In this document: positions 22,440 through 32,450 of the stretch, in pieces
Position numbering within the stretch: position 1 is the stretch's first letter
Layout: each line of letters starts with the position of its first letter
Assembly (NCBI RefSeq): GCF_029852145.1
Contig: NC_079970.1
Span: 8,985,662 to 9,049,661, forward strand
Origin: Microplitis mediator
Lineage: Eukaryota > Arthropoda > Insecta > Hymenoptera > Braconidae
Direction: 5' to 3'
DNA length: 64,000 bases
The notes under the pieces: generated by a model
Told to the model about the DNA's origin: nothing
Database searches by the model: none
What the model saw: the letters and a program-made list of their open reading frames with translations, nothing else
Made by a program: the position numbers and the translations under genes

Positions 22440-22525
22440 TGCACACCTCAAGCGCGAAAGCGTGATATATAGAGAATTTATTAAAGAACTATTTGAACCT
22501 AATATTAAGTCGATTCGTTATTTTA
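22440..22525 (+). mobile_element. Left-end fragment of TGCACACCTCAA element
   Basis: TGCACACCTCAAGCGCGAAAG followed by GAACCTAATATTAAGTCGAT matches the left part of the element at 47332-48580. It is cut by the insertion of the MITE at 22526. Confidence 0.7.
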
Positions 22526-22722
22526 CACTGTAAAAAATCCGGAGTGAATTCGGAGTGAAATTAAATCCGAATTCACTCCGCATTCACTCCACCACTCGGA
22601 GTTCCAGAGTTTTAAAAAAAATCACTCCGCATGCGGAGTGAATTGGGAGTTTTTTTTAAGCGGAGTGATTGTGGAGTGACGCGGGTTTTATTTCACTCCC
22701 AATTCACTCCGGTCCGGAGTTG
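22526..22722. mobile_element. CACTGTAAAAAA MITE with GGAGTGAATTC motif array
   Basis: TA then CACTGTAAAAAATCCGGAG. The interior is dominated by CGGAGTGAATTCGGAGTG and its complement, about ten half-units. The right end is degenerate (CCGGAGTTG then TA). A shorter relative lies at 28051-28141. Confidence 0.75.
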
Positions 22723-22771
22723 TAATACTTAAATAAATTTATATTAAACTGCTAAACAATGTGTTTTAATA

Positions 22772-22998
22772 CATCGATTGCCGCCTCAACCATCAAAATC
22801 GGTCACTTCGTTCCTGAGATATCGTGGGAGAAAGAAATGCTAAAATCGGTTTTTTTTTAAAACAATGGCACACAAAAGTATTTTCGAGCTCGAAAAGCTC
22901 GGAAATGTATCCACAACAATGTTTTCAAGCCCAAGGATCTCGAAAACAGCGGCAAGTTTTAGGGCTGGCCCGCAGGATCAACCGATAGTCCGATTTTT
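22772..22998 (+). repeat. Dispersed AACTTCCCGCTAAG repeat, 5'-truncated copy
   Basis: Begins within the family interior at CGATTGCCGCCTCAACC and runs through the CGAGCTCGAAAAGCTCG dyad to GGATCAACCGATAG. It abuts the next copy head to tail. Confidence 0.7.
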
Positions 22999-23748
22999 AA
23001 CTTCCCGCTAAGAAAATTGTAAATTTTCAAAAATTCCGGAAGTTATTGGTTTCGGTCCGATTTACGAAAATCGAATTTTCATCAGATGTCGATGTTTTGA
23101 GGTCCTAGGAAGCTATTCTGACTTTTTGAGATATTTAAAAAAAAAATTAAAAATTTTTTTTTTTTTAATTCTTTCGACAACGGTTTCTCTTGAACGAATG
23201 AACCGATTTTGAACTTTAAGGTGTCATTCGACGCGGCTTGTCAATATTTTGAAGCTGTGGGAAATTGAGCTTGATCGGTAGGGCTCGTTCAGAGATATTG
23301 CAAAAATAAAATTTTTTCAAAAATGTTTTTTTTGGATAACTTTTAATGTGCTCGATAGATTGATTCTAAAATCGACTGGGCTTTAGAGCTTTATAAGCCG
23401 CGTCGAATGCCACCTCAACCATAAAAATCGGTTCATTCGTTCAAAAGAAACCGTTGTCGAAAGAATTAAAACAAAAAATTTTTTCTATTTTTTGTTAAAT
23501 ATCTCAAAAACGACTCGATAAATCGAATTCAAAATTTGATCAGCTTTAGAACTTGATAAACCGCGTCGATTGCCACCTTAACCGTCTTAATCGGTTTGTT
23601 TGTTTGAGAGATATCGTTGAAGAAAAAATGGTAAAAAACTATTTTTTTCGAAAAGAACGGCATACAAAAGTATTTACTCACGGAGCTCGAAAACAGCGGG
23701 AAGTTTTAGGGCTGGCCCGCAGGGTCAACCGATAGACAGATTTTTTTT
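22999..23748 (+). repeat. Dispersed AACTTCCCGCTAAG repeat, full-length-looking copy
   Basis: Starts AACTTCCCGCTAAGAAAATT and ends GGGTCAACCGATAGACAG plus a T-run, exactly as the copy at 9339-10140. Direct tandem neighbour of the truncated copy at 22772. Interior units contain GTTTCTCTTGAACGAATGAA, GACGCGGC and TTTAGAGCT. A 60-codon frame in it is spurious. Confidence 0.7.
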
Positions 23749-24530
23749 CTTACATTCAAATCTTTAACGGGTCAAAATAAGTAGAGCTCCATTTTTTCAT
23801 GTTTACTAAAATAATTAAACGTAAGGGAATTGATGGATATATTTATGAAGATTTAACAAAAATCTGTTTACGGTAGTAAAGTAAAAAAGAAATTTTTTGT
23901 GTGTGGTCTGTGTACCCGTGTAATGAAACTTAAAGTTGATTTGAAAAATAATTTTAATCTTGGTGTCATGTAATTTTTTTTTTACACATTCTTAGATATG
24001 CAAGCAAGTATTATATATGTGCACGATACCAGTTTTATGTATTAGTTACTTTATATTGAGGTACATAATTAGTGTGAGACCAACAGGTGAGTCGAGGACA
24101 GCTGCCGTCTTGCTGTTGCTTTAGCTTCTCTTCTCCACTATAAAACCTTATTCTCTTTAAGTTATACTAGTTTAACTTGGCAAAGACTCCAGGTGATTAA
24201 TTCGAGCGAACTTCATCGATAGAATATACATTTTATAATATTACCGGGTTCTCATGATCGAATTAACTTAATTACAATTTTAATCGAATTTTATCATTTT
24301 TTTTTGTTATTATTATTTTGTTATAATTAGATTGCAGGGCATATTCTAAGATCGATTACATTAATCCTTATATATATATATATATTTAAATATTATGTAA
24401 GTCTATTAATTGGTTATTTGGTTTATTTTTAATCAAAAAATAAATAAATACGTAAATAACATCTAGAACGTTAATTGTTAAAAAAAAAAACATTACAAAC
24501 ATATTGTTATTTAATCAATAAAATAATCTT
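23749..24530. other. AT-rich stretch, nothing recognised
   Basis: No gene seen. A short TA tract lies at 24371-24385, and a slightly GC-richer unique patch at 24080-24200 has no coding signature. Confidence 0.4.
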
Positions 24531-24532
24531 TA

Positions 24533-25205
24533 CACTGTAAAAAAAGTGGTGTTAAAATGAACTCCACCGGTGTAGCAGTGATACTTAGCGGTGTTAAGAC
24601 AGCGTACATGCGAAGTAAATTGACTCAGATTGGAGTATGAGAGTGTGAGTATAAATGTTTTAAGATCAACCAAAAAAAAAAAAAAAAAAATAACAATATT
24701 TTCTTAAAATTACACAATTATCTTTAATTAAGATAAAAACAATTTCATTACTTATAACATAAGCAATGTTACACTTATTAAACTGAACAAGTTGCACAGT
24801 TTTTTTTTATCACTTATCAAATTAAATATGTAGGAACAATATTATAATTATTTTTATTATAACTCTGAAATTTTTTATAAGGTAAAAGCAGATTCGAAGA
24901 TGATAAATTAATCATTTATCATTTTATTTTTCTCGCTGATTTAGTTTGTGAAAAGTCTTCAATCATAAATATCTGTTTCTCATATTTTACACAATAAACA
25001 AAAACACTTGTTGTATGTCTTTGAATACAAATCGATTTCTGATACTTTAAAAATTAAAATACATTTTTTTTTAACACCACTTAACACCGGGAAACAATTT
25101 TAATGATGTCACTGGTGTTATTTTAACACTGTTTTGGGGGGTTTAATTTAACACTGATAATCCGAACACTGAAACGTGGACTTACACCGGTTTTTTTTTA
25201 CAGTG
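24533..25205. mobile_element. CACTGTAAAAAAA MITE with GGTGTTAAAATG motifs
   Basis: TA, CACTGTAAAAAAAGTGGTG at the left; TTTTTTTTTACAGTG, TA at the right (673 bp). Terminal zones carry CACCGGTGTAG / GGTGTTAAGA / TTAACACTG motifs; the middle is AT-rich. It is homologous through the middle (GATGATAAATTAATCATT, TTATTTTTCTCG) to the element at 57633-58340, so the two form a family. Confidence 0.85.
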
Positions 25206-25963
25206 TACAAAAAATCATTAAAAGAATATATTGTTATTTCGTCAATAAAATAATCACAGTGTTACTACTGGATGAAAAGAAATTTTTTTTTATTCTGTAA
25301 TTTTTGTTTTTTTTAAGATAACTATTAACTGAAAAGTTGCTTGTATGTATGTATATTGTATATATAGCGGTTGCAGGATATCTTTGTCAGACTGTGTTGT
25401 GGCGACGAAAGAAACATCACGCCAAAAGTGAAATGTTGGTTGATGTGTTGTATCGTATAACTTGACAGAGAAGAGTTAAATTGTTACTTTACGTTCTTGA
25501 GAATCTTCCATGGACGACAGTTATGTATTAAATGATAATTAAGATTGTACACTTTTAAAGATAGTTTTTATCATAATTTAATCTGTTGTTTACTTCATAA
25601 GCAATTTCTTTTAAACTCACCATTATAATAATTATTGACGACTGATATAAATAAATACAAATTAAATCGATAAATGAAATTTAGAAAAAAATTCAAACAT
25701 AAACTCTAATAGTTGTATTTTACATTAAATGAATGGTGGGGATAATATGGTCACTCTATAAAAAAATCTCTTCGGTGTCCACGGGCCTATTTTACGCCCT
25801 ATGGTTATAATGTATGAAAAATACAAAGAGCTCATCTTTCGCCCTCCCTTCTCCTTTCCTCGATCTATTTACACTTTAATGTGAGCACTCGATATTCATT
25901 TCTAAGTAATAAATATAATTTAATTTCCGTGACAACTGTCCTTGAAACCGATAAAATTTTTAA
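25206..25963. other. AT-rich stretch with one possible TAGGGG-type relic
   Basis: No gene seen. CGCCCTCCCTTCTCC around 25841 and GGTGGGGATAATATGG around 25736 faintly recall the ends of the TAGGGGAGG element but are too weak to call. Confidence 0.3.
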
Positions 25964-26308
25964 CACACCGAAAAAAAAGAGCAGTGGAAAAATTACAGTT
26001 TTTAGTGCAAAAATACACAGAAAAAACAGATATCTTGAGTCAAGAAAATATTTTTGAAAACAAACGTTTTCGGGAACCAAGTCAGAATTTTCTTGAGCCA
26101 AGAGAATTCGTCTTGGTTGGAGAAGATTTCTACTTTATCTGAGAAAATTTAGGTCTCCAAAAAAATTTTCTTGAATCAAGAATATTTACCTTCAGTCGAG
26201 AATTTTTTTTTTGTGTGTACGTCTTGTAATTTTTACAGTTTCTAAGTAGAGGGACTTTGCTAACAATTGAAACTGTAACTTTTCCACTATTCTTTTTTTT
26301 GTGCAGTG
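25964..26308. mobile_element. MITE with CAC(A)CCGAAAAAA...GTGCAGTG ends, interrupted
   Basis: AGAGCAGTGGAAAAATTACAG near the left and CTGTAACTTTTCCACT near the right are inverted partners, separated by the MITE at 26016-26217. The right end is followed by TA. The left border is uncertain by two bases. Confidence 0.6.
26016..26217. mobile_element. CACAGAAAAAA MITE with TCTTGAGTCAAGA motifs, TA duplication
   Basis: TA then CACAGAAAAAACAGATATC; right end TTTTTTTTTTGTGTG then TA. The interior is an array of TCTTGAGTCAAGAAAAT-type dyads (four or five copies). Overlapping short frames on both strands are motif artefacts. Confidence 0.75.
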
Positions 26309-26331
26309 TAGGTCATTTTCCGAATTATCTA

Positions 26332-27722
26332 CACGAAAAAAAATGATGCTCAAAATTTTAATAGCTCGTAGTTGATTTTTGACTAAAATTAGTATATTTG
26401 TATACTAATATCAAACCAGGATCATTATATATAACAAAATGGCTATTATTTATATTAAAATTTGATACACATAGAAGAGCAAAATTTGTAATTTTGTATA
26501 TTAAAATTAATATGAAAAAGAATCGATAAATTGGTATCTACAGTTATTTATTACTATTCAAATAAACATAGAAAAATTAAAAAAATTTACCACTTATTCG
26601 ATTTATGTATATTGTAAATTAATTTATAATGATGAATAAATGATATTTTAAGCTAATAATTGATCAGTGATATCAAATTTATAAAATAAAAGTTAGTAAC
26701 TTTTGCAATTTTTCAGCTGGAAAAATCAGTATACGGAAAGAAAATTATGGGAAGTTTTGCTATGCATTATGCGAATAGTTCTCATAATGGTATAGGAATT
26801 GTACCCATACTATTATAGGGGTGCTTCCCATATATTATGGGATCCATCCTTATAATAGTATGGGTAAAATTCCTATAACATTATGGGAACCATTCCCATA
26901 ATGGTATAGGAGTAGTTCCTATACCAATATAGGAACCATTTCAATAATTTTATGGGAACTATTCCCATAATGGTATGGGAACTATTCCTATAATGTTATG
27001 GGGACCATTTCCATAATATCATAAATATTTTTTTTTGCAAAATAGTGTAGAAATTTCCATCATGATATGGAGAGATTCAAATAAAATGTCTTCGACGCTA
27101 CATTTATTAAAAAAAAAATGTTTTTGTCAAATGAAAATTTTTTTTTCAACGTTTGAATTTTTGTTTTTATATTTAATAATATTTCTGTGTATTATAGAAG
27201 TGATTTCCAGACTTTTCTTTAAATTAATTTTTTTATAATAGTATGGGAACCATTCCCATAATATTATAGGAATGGTTCCTATAATGGTATGGGAACTATT
27301 CCCATAATATTATGGGAATGATTCCCATAATGGTATAGGAACTATTCCTATAATTATAGGAACTGCTCCCATGATTTATGGTCGTAATTCTTATGTTGGT
27401 ATAGGAAAAAATTTCACAAAATTATGGGAACAGTTTCCATAATTTTCTTTCCGTGTATCTAAGATACCAATTCTCAATTTGACCAATCATTACGTTTTAA
27501 TTAATGTATGCCATAAATAAATTAATTTTCACTAATAAGTCACGTATTTATACCTAAAAGTAATAATATTTACTTACTTTTTGAAAAATTGATAGTAGTT
27601 TTTAGGAATCTACAAAAATTAGTAATCTACTTTGCATTAAGTACATAATAGTACTAACTATTGATAACAGATTCCACTTTTTACTGTTATTTATTAATTT
27701 TTGATATTCTGATTTTTCCGTG
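26332..27722. mobile_element. CACGAAAAAA MITE interrupted by a CACGGAAAG MITE
   Basis: TA then CACGAAAAAAAATGATG at the left; CTGATTTTTCCGTG then TA at 27723-27724. The body contains AATTAGTATATTTGTATAC and ATTAGTAATCTACTTTG motifs. The 724-bp element 26732-27455 lies within. A related right end is seen at 51443. Confidence 0.6.
26732..27455. mobile_element. Motif-array MITE of ATTCCCATAATGG units
   Basis: Left end TACGGAAAGAAAATTATGGG, right end CATAATTTTCTTTCCGTG, with TA on both sides. Both flanks are dense arrays of TATGGGAACCATTCCCATAA, about twenty half-units, around an AT-rich core (27010-27235). The 67-codon frame in the core is not convincing as a gene. Confidence 0.85.
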
Positions 27723-28050
27723 TAGAGATGCTAAAAAAATCCAGCTATGTCTTTCCTCTTTAATTGACGCTGTAATTTTTTTGAATCTGGAATACAGTTA
27801 TAACTAAGAAAAAAAAATCGATAGGCATCACCTGAAAATACCCTTCAGAAAATTTAAAGTAAAATGTCATGCTAAAATAGTCATTTTTGCACGTCTCTAA
27901 CGCGAAGCGGAGAGGTTGTGCTTTATAACGGACTTGTCAAGTTCACGCGATTTTTTCACATTAAACGGTATATAATATTTAGTTTTTTAATATGAATTTA
28001 ATGAGCTAACATTAACAAGTTTGGATGGTACTTTCTCTTGAGATATCCTG

Positions 28051-28141
28051 CACTAAAAAATTTGCGAAGTGAATTCAGAGTGAATGCGAATTGAAATAAG
28101 ATTAATATTTATTCCGAGTTCACTCCACAATTTTCACAGTG
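28051..28141. mobile_element. Short CACT...CAGTG MITE, GTGAATTC family
   Basis: CACTAAAAAATTTGCGAAG to CCACAATTTTCACAGTG, then TA. The interior AAGTGAATTCAGAGTGAAT links it to the element at 22526-22722. Confidence 0.65.
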
Positions 28142-28487
28142 TATAAGATCTTCCAGTAATCTATAAATATTCATGAAGACGTTATCTGCTATAATAGTTA
28201 GATAAAACAACTTCCTCTTATATCAAATAAAGTGAATGTTTAATTTGTTATGAATTATAAATATAAAAAGAAAGAAAAAGGATGATGTTACAATTTCATT
28301 ATCAATCTAATGAGAGATTGATTATGAAGAATATGAGGAGATACAAATGATTAATTGATGTATTGGTGTAAAGTTAAGTCTATATAGATGTTGAAGAAGA
28401 TGATTATAGTATAAAAAAAGGATTTGAAAGCAAAAAATAACTGGGTAGTTAGTTACACATGGATCTTTTTTTGTCAGAGGAATATCT

Positions 28488-28515
<28 letters not shown>
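28488..28515. repeat. (AT)n microsatellite
   Basis: About 14 AT units. Confidence 0.9.
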
Positions 28516-28518
<3 letters not shown>

Positions 28519-28817
28519 TCATCTGATTGCGTGTGACTGAGCGAAAGATTCAATTCTCTCAATTAAGCTTTCGCACTTTTTGATGACAGGCACTGACGAT
28601 GGGGAGTGATCTTTTCACACTTAATTTAATATTCCTCTCACTGAAAATCATCTCAACAGATTATAATTACATTAAATCACATTTAATTGAATTAATTAAT
28701 TTATTTGTTGAACTATATTATGTTACACGCTTGATACAATTATGTGAATATATACAGAAAAAAATCGTGATACTAAAATACCCGTGTATTTGTAGAATTA
28801 TAAGTTGAACTTTTAGT

Positions 28818-29082
28818 ACTTTAATAGTAAAAAATATGGTTGATTTCAAGCTTTACGTGAACGAATTTGAAGTCAGATGATAAAATTTTTAAAAGATCTT
28901 TCTGAAAACCTACAATTGCTCCATGTTCCCTTCGACTATGAGCTTTCAAATTAAAGATTTTTTTGAACGAGAGACAAGTGTAGCAAAATACGTTTTACGA
29001 ATTATGTTTTCAAAAGATTCTTACCTGGCTAAAAGTTCATCGACGCAAAGTTCTAAATCAACCATATTTTTTACTATTGAAG
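28818..29082. repeat. Inverted repeat, probable MITE remnant
   Basis: ACTTTAATAGTAAAAAATAT at the left is matched in reverse by ATATTTTTTACTATTGAAGT at the right, continuing into GGTTGATTT / AAATCAACC. Spacing is about 200 bases. Termini beyond the arms were not determined. Confidence 0.6.
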
Positions 29083-29276
29083 TCCTCAAGTTCGAAAAAA
29101 GTTTAACTTGGAGTTCTAATTTGTCTTAAATTTAGAAATTTTACATGTCGAACTTTTTTGGAATCTTTTTAGAAGTAAGTCTGTTTACTCGGGTAGTATC
29201 TTTTTCGATATTATTAAAATATTGTAATGAGTGTCGTACAAATCTAGAACCACAGTGATACAAATTTTGTATAAGT

Positions 29277-29401
29277 AGATTAGCGAGACTTTGCGCTTCG
29301 GTTTTTTACCCCCATCATTAAGGCGCAATGTGTTAAATATTAAATTTAGATTGTGAGAGTAAAAACCGAAAATATCCGAAACGCAAAGTTTCACTAATCT
29401 A
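29277..29401. repeat. Inverted repeat, probable MITE remnant
   Basis: TAGATTAGCGAGACTTTGCG and its near-complement CGCAAAGTTTCACTAATCTA bound a 125-bp palindrome, including CTTCGGTTTTTTAC / TAAAAACCGAA. The 77-codon minus-strand frame across it is an artefact. Confidence 0.6.
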
Positions 29402-29712
29402 ACTATATCAGTTTTCACGCATGCTCGAACTAACCGTAGAATGTAAACAGCGATAGTTGAGTTATTGTAGAATCCTCATTTTCAGATTGATCACTTTAAT
29501 TTTTAATTTTATTAATTTATTTAAAAAATTAAAAAATTGAATTTTTTGGGAATTTGATAAACAAAAAATGAAGGGCGTTTTAATTATTTATATAATGTAA
29601 CAACAAAATAAAAAAAAAATTTTTAGGTTATAACTGTATTCTCTGTATACTAAACTATATAATACGTAGTGCGTTAAACGTCATTTGAAATACATTAGAT
29701 ACAGAATTCGTA

Positions 29713-29810
29713 GTAAAAAGTGGTACCAATTTAGTATCATTTTATTTGGAACCAGTACTGTTACAAAATTTGTATCCGTTGGTACAATTCTAGTATCACT
29801 TTTTTCCGTG
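29713..29810. mobile_element. Right end of a CACGGAAAAA-type MITE
   Basis: The right terminus ACTTTTTTCCGTG is followed by TA at 29811-29812. It is preceded by GGTACCAATTTAGTATC and GGTACAATTCTAGTATC motifs. The left end was not found. Confidence 0.55.
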
Positions 29811-29816
29811 TATGTA

Positions 29817-30116
29817 ATGAGACAATTTATAAATGTGATAGGTGGTGTAAAAGTGAAGAAGAAAATCAGATATAATCGTATTAGAGAAAGCATAACACCC
29901 CTTGTAAAGTATATATGGACTAAATGTCTGGACAAGATGGCTATTGAACGGGTCGAAAACATGACAAAACCAGCACTAATTTCACAAACGAATAAATGCC
30001 ACCCTCCAGAATTGAGGGGGTTGGGGTCGTTTGTCGATCCAACCGACACAAATATGTTACGTTGTCTTGTTTCAAAGGGAACTGTAACTATATGTAAAGA
30101 AAGTACGAAATACTGA
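29817..30116 (+). CDS. Hypothetical ORF, 99 codons, coding status doubtful
   Basis: A frame from ATG (29817) to TGA (30116), starting five bases after a MITE's TA duplication. The predicted product is basic at its N-terminus (VKVKKKIRYNRIR), followed by CHPPELRGLGSFVDPTDTN-like sequence. No motif is recognised. The opposite strand is also open for 153 codons but lacks an ATG at its start, so long open frames here may only reflect local composition. Not preferred as a real gene. Confidence 0.15.
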   Translation: MRQFINVIGGVKVKKKIRYNRIRESITPLVKYIWTKCLDKMAIERVENMTKPALISQTNKCHPPELRGLGSFVDPTDTNMLRCLVSKGTVTICKESTKY

Positions 30117-31880
30117 GAGTAATGATAGTTAAAAAAAGACAAATAGATACAGAGGCAGAGTTGGAGAAAAAGGAAAAAGAAAATTCCAAGTAAAGAGAAC
30201 GCGACAACACATGGGGTGATACCGATACACCCTCGTGATCCACGATTGAGATGAGTCAGCTACACGAGGATGCTCTACAATCTACCCTAAAAAATTTCCC
30301 CTAAATATGAGCCTGCAATTTTGTATACCGATAGATACATGTTGAGGAAAAGTGAAAGACAAAGTTAAAAATAAAAGATAAAGAGAAAGGGTGAAATTTT
30401 GATGTCACGTTTGGTTTTAAAATGTAAATATCACTCTCGTTCTTTTTGCGTTTAACCAAAGGATCAAACTGTTACTTGTTATTTGTAATTGAAATTAAAT
30501 TGTAGATGCAGTTATTATGTTACTGATTTTAAAAAATATTTTTTTAATCATATATTTATTAAGTAGTTTTTTTTATTGTATCAACACTTTGGTCTTTTAT
30601 ATGCATATGCAGCTTAAATTTTTCTTTACTTCCTTTATTATGCTAATTTAGCAGTCAGTAAATTTATTAATATTCATAAAGTAGCAATTGATATTAATTT
30701 ATCAAGGAATTAAAATAACGTAAAATTATAAAATATTTTCAATGAAATTAACTTTGAATAATAATACATATGAATAAATTAAATGTTAGTAAATTTAAAT
30801 TAAATATTCACTTCGTAATAATTCAAGTGTGTTTTTAATTTAATTTTATGATCAATAATGTGCATGTAATTTAAATTTTATTGTGGTGTTAATACCATTA
30901 ATGCTTAAAATTTTTTTTCTTTAATTAATTTTATGTGAAACTCGATATACGTTAAACTTCTTAAAAATTCATAGATTATTCAAAAAACAATCCTAATTAC
31001 TCTATAAAAATTTGTCATATATTTTAATATCCTACGTTTATTATAATTAATTCCTAAGAAAAATTACTTGACGAAATGTAACTCTTAAAATTGTTTTAAA
31101 ATGTTACAACTGATCACATTCAAGAATGGGGTGAATCGGAACATTTGTTAACGAATTTGTTAACGAAAACTTTCTTAATGTGCAATCGGATTTCCGAATT
31201 TTTTTGTATACAGAAATTACTGCTCTAGTAATAATTTGATAATAATTTTGTCCATTTATTTGTTTTAATAAGAAATAAATTTATTCATAAATATGCACAC
31301 ATTTCAAATATGCGTAGAGTTCAAATATATTTTAGTACAAAAAATTTGTTGATTTTTCTATTTTTTTTTTTTTTAATAAGGAATAAAAATAAAAAAAAAT
31401 ATGTTAAATCATATTTTTTTTAGTGAGCCCATACTGCCTCATATTTGAATTTTTTTATCAATATATCCGTTGTTATAAATAAATAATCTTAAAAAAAAAA
31501 AGCATCCCCCCCTCATATTATGAACCCAATCTACGGAATGTTCTCGTACATAGTTTACACAAAATAAATTCAAATGTTACGAGTTTTTATTTTAGCCATC
31601 GTCACGGTTAATACTATTGAGTTGTCATTAATTTGAGTATCAGGATTTTTTTTTTGAATCCAGCACTTGATCCCTGATAATATTCTCATGAACGATTATA
31701 GTTTCTCTGTTGTTGATCACGATTAAAGTTAGTCGTTGCAAATATCAACGGTGGTCGGGTGTCGAAACACCTCGACCAATTATCGAGAAACTGGAATCTC
31801 TGACCACCCAGGACTTTCATTTGCTCGTTTCACTAATGTCGTTCCTTGTCTTATTCATTTTATCAGAACATGAATTTATC
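30117..31880. other. AT-rich stretch without recognised gene
   Basis: The first 200 bases (to about 30320) are GC-richer and unique-looking. The rest is very AT-rich with homopolymer runs. Confidence 0.35.
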
Positions 31881-32450
31881 TTTGTCTTGCTTACTTAGCC
31901 GGCACAATCGGCTCACAAACGAGGTTCGCGGCTCGAGAGTTAATTAAGGCTGATCCTCGAGCGGCTAAGGACCTTCTGGCTTACGCTTAACGCGCGGTCT
32001 GCAAGCTTTACTTCACATTCACATTCACATTTACATTTACATTCACATTCACATTTTCATTCTTTCTTTCTCTCTTAACTCTTTCTGATTATGTCTCTCT
32101 ACTTTATATACATTGACTCTCTTTACCTCTCTCTCTCACTCTTTTTTTTCTTTCTCTCACTAACGTCATTTATTTACTTCCCTAGTGGCTTTTTCTCTTT
32201 CCTTTTCTATAAACGTGGATCGCATGGGACTAAGAGTAACGGCAATGGTATTTTCGAATCGTTCAGATGCTTGTACAAGTTGTCCAGCCAGCGCCGCCGT
32301 ACGACGCCATCAAGTCCAAGGCTCCACGGGGATTCCAGTGCACTTGGTGTTTATATATGTCGGTCTTATAGTCCCTCGTATTGAGAAGAAAGATAATTGT
32401 CGGTAGAAGAATCTTCTAAGGGAATAACCGATCCCAGCCATTCCACGAGA
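31881..32450. other. GC-elevated unique island, possible regulatory or 5' UTR sequence
   Basis: Contains a dyad around CGCGGCTCGAG...CTCGAGCGGC (31928-31971), a pyrimidine-rich stretch and two overlapping short frames (32091-32384; 32185-32406) without recognisable domains. No splice-linked model emerges. Unlike the flanking sequence it shows no repeat signature. Confidence 0.3.
32013..32058 (+). repeat. (ACATTC)n / (ACATTT)n hexanucleotide repeat
   Basis: About seven tandem units of ACATTC with C/T variants, within the GC-elevated island. Confidence 0.9.

Noticed and set aside
29681..30142. 153-codon minus-strand frame
   Set aside because: Begins at TTG, is very Phe/Ile-rich, and its left part lies over a MITE end. 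The plus-strand frame in the same place is kept only at low confidence.
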